From: an uncultured Pelagibacteraceae bacterium
Lineage (GTDB): Bacteria > Pseudomonadota > Alphaproteobacteria > Pelagibacterales > Pelagibacteraceae
Reading direction: 5' to 3'
DNA length: 64,000 bases
Assembly: GCA_902560685.1 (NCBI GenBank)
Contig: CACEMT010000004.1
Coordinates: 1-64,000 of the forward strand
Under the pieces are notes generated by a model. The model had not been told where the DNA came from. It was given only the letters and a program-made list of their open reading frames with translations, and searched no databases. This document shows, one piece after another, positions 32,105 to 41,328 of the stretch (position 1 is its first letter; each line of letters opens with the position of its first letter). A program made the translations under genes and the position numbers.

Positions 32105-32851
32105 TTAATAGGTAGATCTACCACCACTTATATCAAACACAGCTGCTGTTGAAAAAGAATTCTCCTCAGAAGATAGCCAACAAACCATAGAAGAAAGTTC
32201 GTTAATTTCTAAAAATCGTCCTCTAGGTACTTTTGAAAGCATCCACTGAACATGTTCCTTTGACATTTGATCTAAAATTTTTGTTTTTGCTCCAGCTGGA
32301 GTAATGGCATTTACCGCTATATTGTATTTAGCTAATTCTTTTCCTAAAGACTTAGTCAATCCAATTACACCCGCTTTTGCCGAACTATATGCGCTCGCAT
32401 TTGCATTCCCATCTTTTCCTGCAACAGATGCTATGTTTACAATTCTTCCATAATTATTTTTTATCATATGAGGGACTATAGATTTACAACAATAAAAAGT
32501 GCCATGAAGATTGATATCAATTATAGAATTCCAATCTTTTATATCATAATTCCAAAGTTCAGCTGTTGGTCCAGTAATACCAGCGTTATTAATTAATATA
32601 TCAATTTTATTTTTTGAAGTTATATCAGTAACAGCTTTTTGAACTTGATCAAAATTTGATACATCAACAACATAATGATTTAAATTTCGATTATTAATCT
32701 CCTTGGAAGCTTTAGATAATTCGTTCTCATCTATGTCCCAAATAAATACTTTTGCACCTGATAACAAAAATTTTTTTGCTATATCAAGTCCAAAACCCTG
32801 GGCACCTCCAGTAATAACAGCAGTTTTATGGTTAAGATCGAATTTGTGCAT
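32105..32851 (-). CDS. SDR family NAD-dependent dehydrogenase
   Basis: 248 aa, a classical short-chain dehydrogenase. Cofactor motif TGGAQGFG is at 14-21. Asp39 at the end of beta-2 suggests NAD rather than NADP. NNAG follows at 88-91, with catalytic Ser142, Tyr155 and Lys159. The sequence resembles the FabG/sugar-acid dehydrogenase group. It lies 7 bp after an NCS1 permease and downstream of a TRAP transporter, so it probably oxidises an imported hydroxy compound. The substrate is unknown. Confidence 0.88.
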   Translation of the reverse strand: MHKFDLNHKTAVITGGAQGFGLDIAKKFLLSGAKVFIWDIDENELSKASKEINNRNLNHYVVDVSNFDQVQKAVTDITSKNKIDILINNAGITGPTAELWNYDIKDWNSIIDINLHGTFYCCKSIVPHMIKNNYGRIVNIASVAGKDGNANASAYSSAKAGVIGLTKSLGKELAKYNIAVNAITPAGAKTKILDQMSKEHVQWMLSKVPRGRFLEINELSSMVCWLSSEENSFSTAAVFDISGGRSTY

Positions 32852-32858
32852 ACAAATA

Positions 32859-34316
32859 TTATTTACTTGCTAATAGATAATAAGTCATTGAAGAAACAAA
32901 CGCACCTATAATCCATGAAAAAGATTGCAAAAATCTTAACTCGATATTCCATATAGTTGCTGATGCAAAGATAAAGCCAATAAATAAAGAATAAATTGAT
33001 TTAATCTGCCATCCACCTGAATAAAAATAGGCTCCTTCTTTATTGGATGAAAAAATATCTTTATTAATAATTTTTTTATCTTTTATAACATAATAATCTA
33101 CAAGCATTATTCCTGCTATTGGTCCAAAAAATGAACCTATTGTATCAACGAAAGATAAAATTCCAATTTTGCTTAGAATTGGATCCCAAAAAACTGCAAA
33201 TAATAATCCTAAAAAAATAATTATAAAACTGGAGCTTCTTATACTGAAGTTATTTGGAAAAAAATTAATAATTGAATTTTGTGATGGTATATAATTTGCA
33301 ATTAAATTTGTTGAAGCTGATGCAACTAATATAAATAATAATGCTACGAATGTTAAATAAGTATTATCAAACTTACCAATAATATCTGTAGGATTGGTTA
33401 AAATCCTTTCTATAGGTATTAAATTTTTTTCAAAAAAAATACTAGACCCTAAAACTATAGAAATTGCTAAAAATGAAAAAAATATTAGGTTTAAAAATAA
33501 ACTTAAATTACCTTTATTTACTTCGTTTTCATTTTTAACATATCTGGAATAATCACCAAAATTTACAATCACAATTGAAAAATATGCAAAAAAAGTTCCG
33601 GCAACAGAAAGTAGTGCTACAGTATTTTCTTTATTAAAGAGAACATTATTTTCAAATAGATTGCTAAATGAGTGCTTTATTTCATTATAGTATTCAGAAA
33701 ATAATATTATAAAAAAAATAATTAAACCTAAATAAACAAATAAAGCTGAAAAATTAATTATTGCTTTAGTAAACCTTTGACCATTAGTAAATAATGAATA
33801 TTGAATCCAAAAAGCAAATATTAATGAAAACCAATCAATGCTATTCATTCCCATGAGAAATATTAAAAAAATATCTTTATCTAAAATTGTACTATCAAAT
33901 GAAAATAAACTAATTCTGATTAAGTAACCTATTGATTTTGATATAAAGTATGTTTGAACTCCAAACATAAAAACTCCAACTATACCTCTTAGTATGGCTA
34001 CATATTTTGCTCCATAAACTCCCATAGATAGTCTTAAAAATACTGGGAATGGTATTCCATGTTTTTGAGATGGTTTTCCAATTAAATTAGAAAAAATATA
34101 TACAAGCAATGATCCTAATAAACATCCTGTTAAGACTATAAAGAAATTTAATTGATAAACTATATAAAGAGAGGCAATAAGAGAAAAACCAATTATACTT
34201 TGAATGCTTGAGCCCCAAAAGCAAAATAGATCTCTCCAATTCCAAATTTTGTTATTGGGGTTTACTGAGACTAGCTCCCAATTCATTAAGTTTGATTTTT
34301 CTTTCTGCTGAATCAC
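32859..34316 (-). CDS. NCS1 family nucleobase:cation symporter-like permease
   Basis: 485 aa with about 12 membrane helices. The N-terminal pattern NKIWNWRDLFCFWGSSIQS and the later GKPSQKHGIPFPVFLRLSMG followed by YGAKYVAILRG are typical of the cytosine/purine/allantoin permease family. GTG at 34316 opens the frame; an ATG at 34286 (NWELVSVNPN start) is an alternative. It follows dctM by 24 bp. Substrate cannot be read from sequence. Confidence 0.87.
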   Translation of the reverse strand: MIQQKEKSNLMNWELVSVNPNNKIWNWRDLFCFWGSSIQSIIGFSLIASLYIVYQLNFFIVLTGCLLGSLLVYIFSNLIGKPSQKHGIPFPVFLRLSMGVYGAKYVAILRGIVGVFMFGVQTYFISKSIGYLIRISLFSFDSTILDKDIFLIFLMGMNSIDWFSLIFAFWIQYSLFTNGQRFTKAIINFSALFVYLGLIIFFIILFSEYYNEIKHSFSNLFENNVLFNKENTVALLSVAGTFFAYFSIVIVNFGDYSRYVKNENEVNKGNLSLFLNLIFFSFLAISIVLGSSIFFEKNLIPIERILTNPTDIIGKFDNTYLTFVALLFILVASASTNLIANYIPSQNSIINFFPNNFSIRSSSFIIIFLGLLFAVFWDPILSKIGILSFVDTIGSFFGPIAGIMLVDYYVIKDKKIINKDIFSSNKEGAYFYSGGWQIKSIYSLFIGFIFASATIWNIELRFLQSFSWIIGAFVSSMTYYLLASK

Positions 34317-34340
34317 TTCTTTATATTAAACCAATATAAA

Positions 34341-35675
34341 TTACTGTCCATACAAGACAGTTGGCAACCACAGTACAATTTTTGGAAATATTATTATGAT
34401 TATCAAGCCAATTATCTGAAGTACCATAAATTGCATCATTCCTAGATAAATATCTTTTAAATCCCATTCTGGAACAACACCTTTTAGGAAATATGCTGAT
34501 AAGGCTACGGGGGGTGAAAGCCAGGCGGTTTGTAAATTAACAGCAACTAGTATAGCAAACCACGTTAAATTAAAGCCTAATGCTTCAATTAAAGGTAATA
34601 TTATTGGCACTATGATCATTACAATTGGTACCCACTCTAGAGGCCATCCTAAAAGAAAAATTACACCCATAACTATTGCTAAAATTAAATATCTATTCAT
34701 TTCCAAAGATAATAAAAATTCAGTAAGAAGCATTGGTGTTCCTAGACGGGCAAATACTGCACCAAAAAAATTAGAGGCAGCAACCAAAACCATAATCAAT
34801 GCAGATATTTCTAAGGTTTTAACTAAAGCATCTTGTAATTTTGATAGAGTTAATTTTTTATAAGCTAGAGACAATAATAATGCACCCATTGCGCCACAAC
34901 CAGCAGCCTCGGTTGGGGTAGCAAATCCTAAAAGTATACTTCCTAGAGCAGAAAAAACTAAGGCTGCAGGTGGAACTAGACCAAGCAAAAATTCTATCCA
35001 AACTTCTTTCATGCTTGTAGCTCTCATTTCTTCAGGAAGTGGTGGACCTAATTTTGGATCCATCATACATCTTATAGTGGTGTAAGCTGCGTATAGACTG
35101 GCAAGTAGAATCCCAGGTATGATAGCTGCTGCAAATAAATCTATTACTGGTATTTCCATTATTGGGCCCATAACGACAAGCATAATACTAGGTGGAATTA
35201 ATATTCCTAAAGTACCACCAGCTGTAATTGTTCCTGCAGCTAGCCTAACATTGTAGCCCGATCTATTCATAGATTTTGCTGCCATAATTCCCAAAATTGT
35301 AACTGAAGCACCTACTATACCTGTAGCTGCAGCAAAAATAACTGAAACAAAAAGAACAGCGTAATAAAGTGATCCTCTAACTTTTGCCAGCATTAACTGG
35401 AAAGCTGAAAATAATCTTTCCATTAATCCTGCTTGTTCCATCATGATACCCATAAAAACAAAGAGCGGTACGGCGGCCAATGTTTGTTCGGTCATAACCA
35501 TGGAGAACTGTAAGGTCATTAGGTAAAAAACAAGTTTTCCAAAACCTAAATAACCAAAAACAAAACCTAAAAATATTAAAGTGAAAGAAATTGGAAAACC
35601 AACAAATATAGAAAAAAGCATTACACCAATTAAAATAAAACCTAATATGGCTGGATCAATAAGTTCAGCAATCAT
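34341..35675 (-). CDS. dctM: TRAP transporter large permease (DctM-type)
   Basis: 444 aa with about 12 hydrophobic segments: the ion-coupled transport subunit of a TRAP uptake system. Typical signatures are AAVPLFVFMGIMMEQAGL, GTLGILIPPSIMLVVMGPIM and FATPTEAAGCGAMGAL. It overlaps dctQ by 4 nt. Confidence 0.95.
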   Translation of the reverse strand: MIAELIDPAILGFILIGVMLFSIFVGFPISFTLIFLGFVFGYLGFGKLVFYLMTLQFSMVMTEQTLAAVPLFVFMGIMMEQAGLMERLFSAFQLMLAKVRGSLYYAVLFVSVIFAAATGIVGASVTILGIMAAKSMNRSGYNVRLAAGTITAGGTLGILIPPSIMLVVMGPIMEIPVIDLFAAAIIPGILLASLYAAYTTIRCMMDPKLGPPLPEEMRATSMKEVWIEFLLGLVPPAALVFSALGSILLGFATPTEAAGCGAMGALLLSLAYKKLTLSKLQDALVKTLEISALIMVLVAASNFFGAVFARLGTPMLLTEFLLSLEMNRYLILAIVMGVIFLLGWPLEWVPIVMIIVPIILPLIEALGFNLTWFAILVAVNLQTAWLSPPVALSAYFLKGVVPEWDLKDIYLGMMQFMVLQIIGLIIIIIFPKIVLWLPTVLYGQ

Positions 35676-36283
35676 TCATTACCTGGCCACTTCCCTTTAG
35701 TCATTGCATAATAACTTTTAAATAATTCTGAAACTCCTTGTACTAACAAGAAAACAATACCAAACCACAAACATGATTTTATCGGCCACATATATGGCAT
35801 CCATGTTGTGTCCATTCCTCTTTCGCCACGCATTATTGACTCTTGTAGAAAACCTGTTGTCATGTAAAGAAACACTATTAAACCTGGAAAATAAAATACT
35901 ATATATAAAACAAAATCTATTAAGCCTTGATTCTTTACTTTAAAATTTCTGTATAAGAAGTCCGCTCTAATGTGAACTCCTTTTGATAGTGCGTAACCCG
36001 CACCCAGCATAAATAAAGCTCCATAAAGAAATCTACTAATATCATAAGCCCAAATTGTAGGAGCTAAAAATAATTTTCTTGCAATAACTTCGTAAGTCAT
36101 TGCTAAAATAAGTGGCATTAAAATCCAACAAACAATATTACCAGTTATCTTGCTAAATTTATCAATTGAAGTAATGGATTTAGCCATCCATTTAGGCATA
36201 TCATCAGGCATTTTACCTGAGCCGCCTCTTCTCTCAGCAATCATTTCATCTGAAATATCTAGTCTACCTGGTTCTTCTGCCAT
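35672..36283 (-). CDS. dctQ: TRAP transporter small permease (DctQ-type)
   Basis: 203 aa with four membrane helices after an approximately 35-residue hydrophilic N-terminus. MTYEVIARKLFLAPTIWAYD and the helix FLYGALFMLGAGYALSKGVH are typical of DctQ. AAGGAAATTATG gives a good ribosome-binding site. A strong hairpin with a T-run lies just upstream, between dctP and dctQ. Confidence 0.92.
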   Translation of the reverse strand: MAEEPGRLDISDEMIAERRGGSGKMPDDMPKWMAKSITSIDKFSKITGNIVCWILMPLILAMTYEVIARKLFLAPTIWAYDISRFLYGALFMLGAGYALSKGVHIRADFLYRNFKVKNQGLIDFVLYIVFYFPGLIVFLYMTTGFLQESIMRGERGMDTTWMPYMWPIKSCLWFGIVFLLVQGVSELFKSYYAMTKGKWPGNE

Positions 36284-36297
36284 AATTTCCTTAAAAA

Positions 36298-36327
36298 AAA
36301 AGCGGACTTATAATTAAGTCCGCTTTT
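36298..36327 (-). terminator. Intergenic hairpin with T-run between dctP and dctQ
   Basis: A perfect 13-bp inverted repeat, AAAAGCGGACTTA (36298-36310) and TAAGTCCGCTTTT (36315-36327), with a TAAT loop. On the minus strand it is followed by a long run of T. It sits right after the dctP stop and before the dctQ ribosome-binding site. It is the clearest intrinsic terminator in the window. It would stop most transcripts after the binding protein and let a minority continue into the permeases. Confidence 0.85.
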
Positions 36328-36348
36328 ATATATTTTTTTATCTTATTA

Positions 36349-37443
36349 CTACTTCAATGTCGCCGCGTGAGCCATTCCTAGCTTAGCATTTGACATTTGA
36401 GCACCACTCCAGAATGGAACAGCGATATCTGCAAAGTTCTTCATAGAAGTATAAACTTCATTAAAGAATGCATTTTCTTTTGCATTTTTATTTAAAGTTT
36501 TTTTTGCAGCTGCCATATATTCTGTGAAATAATCAGTAGGAGTATCTTCTAATATAACTCCATGCTTATTTGTTAACTCAGCAAGTGCTTTTCCATTTTC
36601 ATAGATTCTATAGCTTAATGATTTAGCTAATGATGCATTCGCTGCAACTTCTAAAGATTTTTTCTCATGATCTGATAAAGAATTGTATGTTTTACCAGTC
36701 ATATAAAAGTCAGCATTTACGACTACTTGGTGTAAACCTTGTAAGTAATAATGTTTTAGTACTTTTTGGAAACCAAAAACAAGGTCTGGTTTTGGACAAC
36801 ACCACTCAGCTGCATCAATTGTTCCGGCTTGTAAAGCAGGTAGAATGTCTCCACCTCCCATTGCTACAGATGCTATACCGATATCTTTATAAGTTTGCCC
36901 TGGAATTCCCGGAGGAGTTCTAAACTTATACTTTCTAAAGTCAGCCATATTTTTAATTGGTTTTGGAAACCAACCTAAAGCCTCAGGTCCAACTGGTTGA
37001 AGCATAAATCCTTTTATGTCTCTTCCCATTTCTTTCCATAATCGATCGTATAACTCTTTACCACCACCATATTGGAACCATGATAAGAAAGCTAGATTGT
37101 CAATACCAACTCCACCACCAGCTACTGGTGAACCAAATAGCATAGCAGCTGGATGATCGCCTGACCAATAGTGAGTCCAAGCGAAACCGCAGTCAATCAA
37201 ACCTTTGTCTACAGCATCTAGAGTTTCCTTAACTCCAACTACTGTTCCAGCAGGCATGATTTCAAATTTTAGTGAACCACCTGTTAAAGCAGTTACTGTA
37301 TCTGTGAAGTCTTTTAACATAACTACTTCATCAGCTTTAGCACTGATAACAGTTTGGCACTTTAATGTTTTTGCTGCATTAGCACTAGTTGCAAAACCAA
37401 GAACTAAAGAAACAGCAAATATCATTGAAATGATTTTTTTCAT
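36349..37443 (-). CDS. dctP: TRAP transporter substrate-binding protein (DctP/TakP-like)
   Basis: 364 aa periplasmic binding protein. ATG at 37443 is chosen because GAGGG lies 8-9 nt upstream and a signal peptide follows directly (hydrophobic core then TSANAA). The fold signatures include FRTPPGIPGQTYKDIG and LQAGTIDAAEWCCPKPD. The AEW segment resembles the TakP branch that binds alpha-keto or hydroxy acids with a metal, which suggests a small organic acid as ligand. It heads a TRAP-NCS1-SDR operon and is divergent from a GMC oxidoreductase operon. Confidence 0.92.
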   Translation of the reverse strand: MKKIISMIFAVSLVLGFATSANAAKTLKCQTVISAKADEVVMLKDFTDTVTALTGGSLKFEIMPAGTVVGVKETLDAVDKGLIDCGFAWTHYWSGDHPAAMLFGSPVAGGGVGIDNLAFLSWFQYGGGKELYDRLWKEMGRDIKGFMLQPVGPEALGWFPKPIKNMADFRKYKFRTPPGIPGQTYKDIGIASVAMGGGDILPALQAGTIDAAEWCCPKPDLVFGFQKVLKHYYLQGLHQVVVNADFYMTGKTYNSLSDHEKKSLEVAANASLAKSLSYRIYENGKALAELTNKHGVILEDTPTDYFTEYMAAAKKTLNKNAKENAFFNEVYTSMKNFADIAVPFWSGAQMSNAKLGMAHAATLK

Positions 37444-37522
37444 TATAATTTCCCTCTTATTGTTTTTTTTAAAAGTGAAGTGTCTCAAAAATAAAAATTT
37501 AAAACAAGTAGAAATATATAAA

Positions 37523-37591
37523 ATGTTGTATCAATTATTGCTGGTAATACTGGAATTTTTGATATTAAGCATTATAAGCATTCTAAACTAA
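37523..37591 (+). CDS. Possible 22-aa hydrophobic leader peptide before the GMC gene
   Basis: A short frame, MLYQLLLVILEFLILSIISI then LN, ends in TAATG so that its stop overlaps the GMC start codon. The GMC gene has no ribosome-binding site of its own, so re-initiation from this frame is possible. An 8-bp direct repeat TAAGCATT (37566-37573 and 37575-37582) lies within it. AT-rich DNA makes such hydrophobic frames by chance, hence the low confidence. Confidence 0.25.
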   Translation: MLYQLLLVILEFLILSIISILN

Positions 37592-39195
37592 TGGATAATT
37601 TTGATTTTATAATTATTGGAGCTGGATCTGCTGGTTGTGTACTTGCAAACAGATTATCAGCTAACCCAAATAATAAGATTTTACTTCTTGAAGCAGGAGG
37701 AAAAGATACAAATCCTTGGATACATATTCCTGGTGGTTATTTTAAAACCATGCACAACCCTAATACTGATTGGTGTTTTAATACAGAAAAAGAGCCAAAT
37801 TGTAATAATAGAGAAATGGTTTACCCCAGAGGTAAAACTTTAGGTGGCAGTTCATCAATAAATGGAATGCTTTATATAAGAGGACAATCTAATGACTATA
37901 ATTATTGGAGACAATTAGGGAATGTAGGATGGTCATGGGAGGATGTATTACCTTATTTCAAAAAATCTGAAGACTTTCAGTTTGGAGAAAACGAATTTCA
38001 TGGTTCTGGTGGACCTATAAAAGTTGAAAAAATAAGAGCAACTTTTAAAGTTTTAGATTTATTTTTAGAAGCTGCCGAAGAGTTTGGATACAAAAAAACT
38101 GAAGATTTCAATACTGGCAATAATGAAGGTATGGGATATTTTCCTTTTACAGTAAAAAATGGCTTTAGATGTAGTACAGCAGTTGGTTATTTAAATCCTG
38201 TAAAAAATAGAAAAAATTTAAAAATTATTACTAATGCTCATATTAAAAATATTAATTTTGAAAATAAAAAAGCAATAAGTGTTAATTATTGGATTAATAA
38301 TGAATTATTGTCTGTTAAAGCAAACAAAGAAATAATTTTAAGTGCTGGAACAATAGGCTCACCACATATCTTACAGGCCTCAGGAATTGGTCCTGGTAAG
38401 CTTTTAAAAGATAATAATATTGAAGTAATTAAAGATCATTCTGATGTGGGTTCTAATCTTACTGATCATTTAATGCTTAGACCAGTTTATAAAATAAAAA
38501 ACTTAGAAACATTAAATGATATTTACTACAGTATTCCAAAAAAAATATTAACTGGGTTAAAATTTTTATTATTTAGAAAAGGACCTTTAACAGTTGGAGC
38601 AAGTTATGCTTGTGGTTTTATTAAAAGTGACCCTCATCTTGAAACTCCTAATTTACAATTTCACATATCACCAGCAAGCACAGATGTTCTAGGAAAAGCT
38701 TCACTTCATAAATTCCCAGCATTTACTCCAACTATAACCAATGTAAGACCAACAAGTAGAGGTTCAATTGAATTAAAGTCTCCTGATACAAGAGTATCAC
38801 CAAAAATAAAAATGAATTATTTATCAACAGAAGAAGATAGAGAGATAGCTGGAAAATCTTTAAAAATTGTCCGTAACATCGTGATGAATTCAAAAGCTTA
38901 TAAAGAATACGAGCCTGAAGAATTAAGACCTGGTATTAATATTACCGACAATGAAACACTTGCTACAGAAGCTGGGAAGTTTGCTAATACTATATTTCAT
39001 CCTGTTAGCACGTGTAGAATGGGAAAAGATGAAAACGCGGTCGTAAGCGATAGACTTATTGCACATGGTTTATCTAATTTAAGAATTGTAGATGCATCAG
39101 TTATGCCTCACATAACATCAGGAAATACTAATGCACCAACTATTATGATTGCCGAAAAAGCAGCAGACATGATAATAGAAGATAGTAAATCATGA
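37591..39195 (+). CDS. GMC family FAD-dependent alcohol dehydrogenase (choline dehydrogenase-like)
   Basis: 534 aa. Oxidises an alcohol to an aldehyde with FAD. N-terminal FAD motif IIGAGSAGCVLANRLS with LLLEAGG, the GMC signature GGSSSINGMLYIRGQ, and the C-terminal active-site region HPVSTCRMG with NTNAPTIMIAEKAAD. The overall shape is that of BetA and other GMC dehydrogenases. True choline specificity cannot be claimed, since no betaine aldehyde dehydrogenase lies nearby. It overlaps the next gene by 4 nt. Confidence 0.9.
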   Translation: MDNFDFIIIGAGSAGCVLANRLSANPNNKILLLEAGGKDTNPWIHIPGGYFKTMHNPNTDWCFNTEKEPNCNNREMVYPRGKTLGGSSSINGMLYIRGQSNDYNYWRQLGNVGWSWEDVLPYFKKSEDFQFGENEFHGSGGPIKVEKIRATFKVLDLFLEAAEEFGYKKTEDFNTGNNEGMGYFPFTVKNGFRCSTAVGYLNPVKNRKNLKIITNAHIKNINFENKKAISVNYWINNELLSVKANKEIILSAGTIGSPHILQASGIGPGKLLKDNNIEVIKDHSDVGSNLTDHLMLRPVYKIKNLETLNDIYYSIPKKILTGLKFLLFRKGPLTVGASYACGFIKSDPHLETPNLQFHISPASTDVLGKASLHKFPAFTPTITNVRPTSRGSIELKSPDTRVSPKIKMNYLSTEEDREIAGKSLKIVRNIVMNSKAYKEYEPEELRPGINITDNETLATEAGKFANTIFHPVSTCRMGKDENAVVSDRLIAHGLSNLRIVDASVMPHITSGNTNAPTIMIAEKAADMIIEDSKS

Positions 39196-39767
39196 GTGAA
39201 CAAATAATTATTTTTTCTCAAATTGTATTTATCGATCTAGTCTTAGCTGGTGATAATGCAATTATAATTGGAATGGTTGCCTCACAATTTCCACCCGATC
39301 AAAGAAAAAAAATTATTTTTTGGGGAATTGGTGCAGCTGTAGTTTTAAGAATTATATTAACACTTCTCACTGCTTATTTGTTACAAATAACAGGATTAAG
39401 ATTAATTGGTGGTCTAGCATTGTTATACATCTGCTATAAACTTTATACTGATGTTATTAAAAAATCTTCAACTGATAATGAAAAAATAAAAGTAAATAAT
39501 TCTAGTTTTTGGAAAGCGATATGGACAGTTTTAATTGCAGATTTTACAATGAGTCTTGATAACGTATTGGGAGTTGCTGGCGCTGCAAAAGATCATTATG
39601 GACTTCTTGTTTTTGGTCTAGTTTTGTCAATAGCTTTAATGGCAACTGCTGCAACTTTAATATCTGGTTGGATTAAAAAATATTCATGGATAGGATGGAT
39701 TGGTTTATTTGCAATACTGGCAGTGGCAATTGAATTGATCTATACTGATTTAAAGCTATTCTTATAA
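39192..39767 (+). CDS. TerC/YjbE family integral membrane protein
   Basis: 191 aa, about six to seven membrane helices in two related halves. Each half carries an acidic intramembrane motif: DLVLAGDNAIIIG near the start and DFTMSLDNVLGVAG in the second half. TerC-family proteins of this type export or handle Mn2+ or other metals in some bacteria. That role here is inference. It is in an operon with the GMC oxidoreductase and an SDR. Confidence 0.85.
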   Translation: MSEQIIIFSQIVFIDLVLAGDNAIIIGMVASQFPPDQRKKIIFWGIGAAVVLRIILTLLTAYLLQITGLRLIGGLALLYICYKLYTDVIKKSSTDNEKIKVNNSSFWKAIWTVLIADFTMSLDNVLGVAGAAKDHYGLLVFGLVLSIALMATAATLISGWIKKYSWIGWIGLFAILAVAIELIYTDLKLFL

Positions 39768-39769
39768 AA

Positions 39770-40537
39770 ATGTATTTAAAAAAATATAATCTAAAAAATA
39801 AATATTCACTAGTAACTGGAGCGGGCAAAGGTCTGGGTAGAGCTTGTGCAATAGCTCTAGCAGAAGCAGGATCTAATTTAATAATAATTAGTCGTACAAA
39901 AAAAGACCTTGATAGTGTTTCAAAAATTATAAAAAAATTAAAGGTAAAGTGTAAATCTTACACATGTGATGTTACAAATTATAATGAAATCAAAACTATA
40001 ATAAACAAGCAACCAAGAATTGATGTTCTGGTTAATAACGCCGGGAATAATATTCCTGAACACTTTACAAAAGTTAAAACAAAAAATATGGAGTATCTTG
40101 TTAAGGTTAATACTATAGCTACTTTTAATATTGCTCAATTATGTGCAATAAAAATGATGAAATTAAAAAATCGTAAAGAAGTTGGAGGTTCCATTATTAA
40201 TATGTCTTCTCAAATGGGACATGTTGGGGGGCCTATAAGAAGTGTCTACAATATGAATAAATGGGGCTTAGAAGGTTTAACAAAAGGTATGGCTGTAGAC
40301 TTAGCAAAGTATAATATAAGAGTAAATGCAGTAGCACCGACATTTGTCGTTACCCCAATGACAAAAAAATTTCTGAAAAACAAAAAATTTAAAAAAGAAA
40401 CTTTAAATAACATTCCGCTTGGTAGATTTGCAGAAATGTCAGAAATAGCATCAACTGTTGTTTTTTTAGCGTCTGACGCTGCTTCAATGATTCATGGAAC
40501 TTCTATATTAGTAGATGGCGGATGGACTGCAAAATAA
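39770..40537 (+). CDS. SDR family oxidoreductase
   Basis: 255 aa short-chain dehydrogenase. Cofactor motif VTGAGKGLGRA follows residue 14; an Arg-Thr-Lys-Lys after beta-2 favours NADP. NNAGNN, Ser in NMSSQMG and the catalytic YNMNK are present. It begins 2 nt after the TerC-like gene and overlaps the M23 peptidase gene by 16 nt. It may act on the product of the GMC enzyme; substrate unknown. Confidence 0.88.
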   Translation: MYLKKYNLKNKYSLVTGAGKGLGRACAIALAEAGSNLIIISRTKKDLDSVSKIIKKLKVKCKSYTCDVTNYNEIKTIINKQPRIDVLVNNAGNNIPEHFTKVKTKNMEYLVKVNTIATFNIAQLCAIKMMKLKNRKEVGGSIINMSSQMGHVGGPIRSVYNMNKWGLEGLTKGMAVDLAKYNIRVNAVAPTFVVTPMTKKFLKNKKFKKETLNNIPLGRFAEMSEIASTVVFLASDAASMIHGTSILVDGGWTAK

Positions 40538-41328
40538 TTAAATTTCTTTTATTATTTTTTTTTATTTCGTTCAAATCTTATGCTGTTGAGTTTAATGGTA
40601 AATTTATCCAAGGACATTACATAATAGGTAAAACAGATCCTAACTCTATTGTGACTATAGACAAAATAAAAGTCAAAGTTTCTAAAGATGGATATTTTGC
40701 TTTTGGATTGGATAGAGAAAGAAAGTATGACGTTGTAATCAAAATTAAAAAAGATGGAAGTACAAATAAAATTATTAAAAAAGTGCAAAAAAGAAAATAT
40801 AATATTCAAAGAATTGATGGACTTGAAGAAAAAAAAGTAACTCCTCCTGAAGAAGTCTATGAAAGAATTAAAAATGAAAATAAACTTATCGCTAAAGCAA
40901 GAGAGATAAATTCTGATTTAGATTTTTTTAAGGATAAATTCATTTTACCATTAGAAAATGCAATAATCACGGGTGTCTATGGAAGTCAAAGAATTCTAAA
41001 TGGTAAGCCACGATGGCCACATTATGGAATTGATTTTGCTGGTGACCTTGGAACACCCATAAAAGCCATGGCAGATGGCATTGTTACGTTAGCAGAAAAT
41101 GATTTATATTTTACAGGTGCAACTTTAATTTTTGATCATGGACATGGAATATCAACTTTATATATGCATTTAGACAAAATCTTTGTTGAAAAAGGAGATA
41201 TTGTTAAACAAGGAGATGTAATTGGAACTGTCGGTTCAAGTGGTAGATCAACAGGTCCACATTTAGATGTTAGATTAAATTGGTTTGGAACAAGACTAGA
41301 TCCAGCAACTGTTTTGGATATAAATTAA
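40522..41328 (+). CDS. M23 family metallopeptidase (LytM-like, exported)
   Basis: 268 aa with an N-terminal signal peptide (residues 1-21, ending KSYA) and a C-terminal M23 domain. Zinc-site residues H167 and D171 lie in PHYGIDFAGD. The second motif reads PHLDVRLNW: H248-x-D250 instead of the usual H-x-H. The N-terminal half may be a small beta domain. It probably cleaves or organises cell-wall peptide cross-links in the periplasm. The stop overlaps the next start (TAATG). Confidence 0.88.
   Translation: MDCKIIKFLLLFFFISFKSYAVEFNGKFIQGHYIIGKTDPNSIVTIDKIKVKVSKDGYFAFGLDRERKYDVVIKIKKDGSTNKIIKKVQKRKYNIQRIDGLEEKKVTPPEEVYERIKNENKLIAKAREINSDLDFFKDKFILPLENAIITGVYGSQRILNGKPRWPHYGIDFAGDLGTPIKAMADGIVTLAENDLYFTGATLIFDHGHGISTLYMHLDKIFVEKGDIVKQGDVIGTVGSSGRSTGPHLDVRLNWFGTRLDPATVLDIN

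Noticed and set aside
39192-39767. Tellurite resistance as the role of the TerC-like gene
   Set aside because: No other ter genes are present and the short YjbE-type form is better linked to metal export, so the resistance label is not supported.
41280-41327. Longer 5' extension of the M24-fold gene
   Set aside because: It would overlap the conserved end of the M23 domain by 48 nt; the TAATG start at 41328 fits the family N-terminus.
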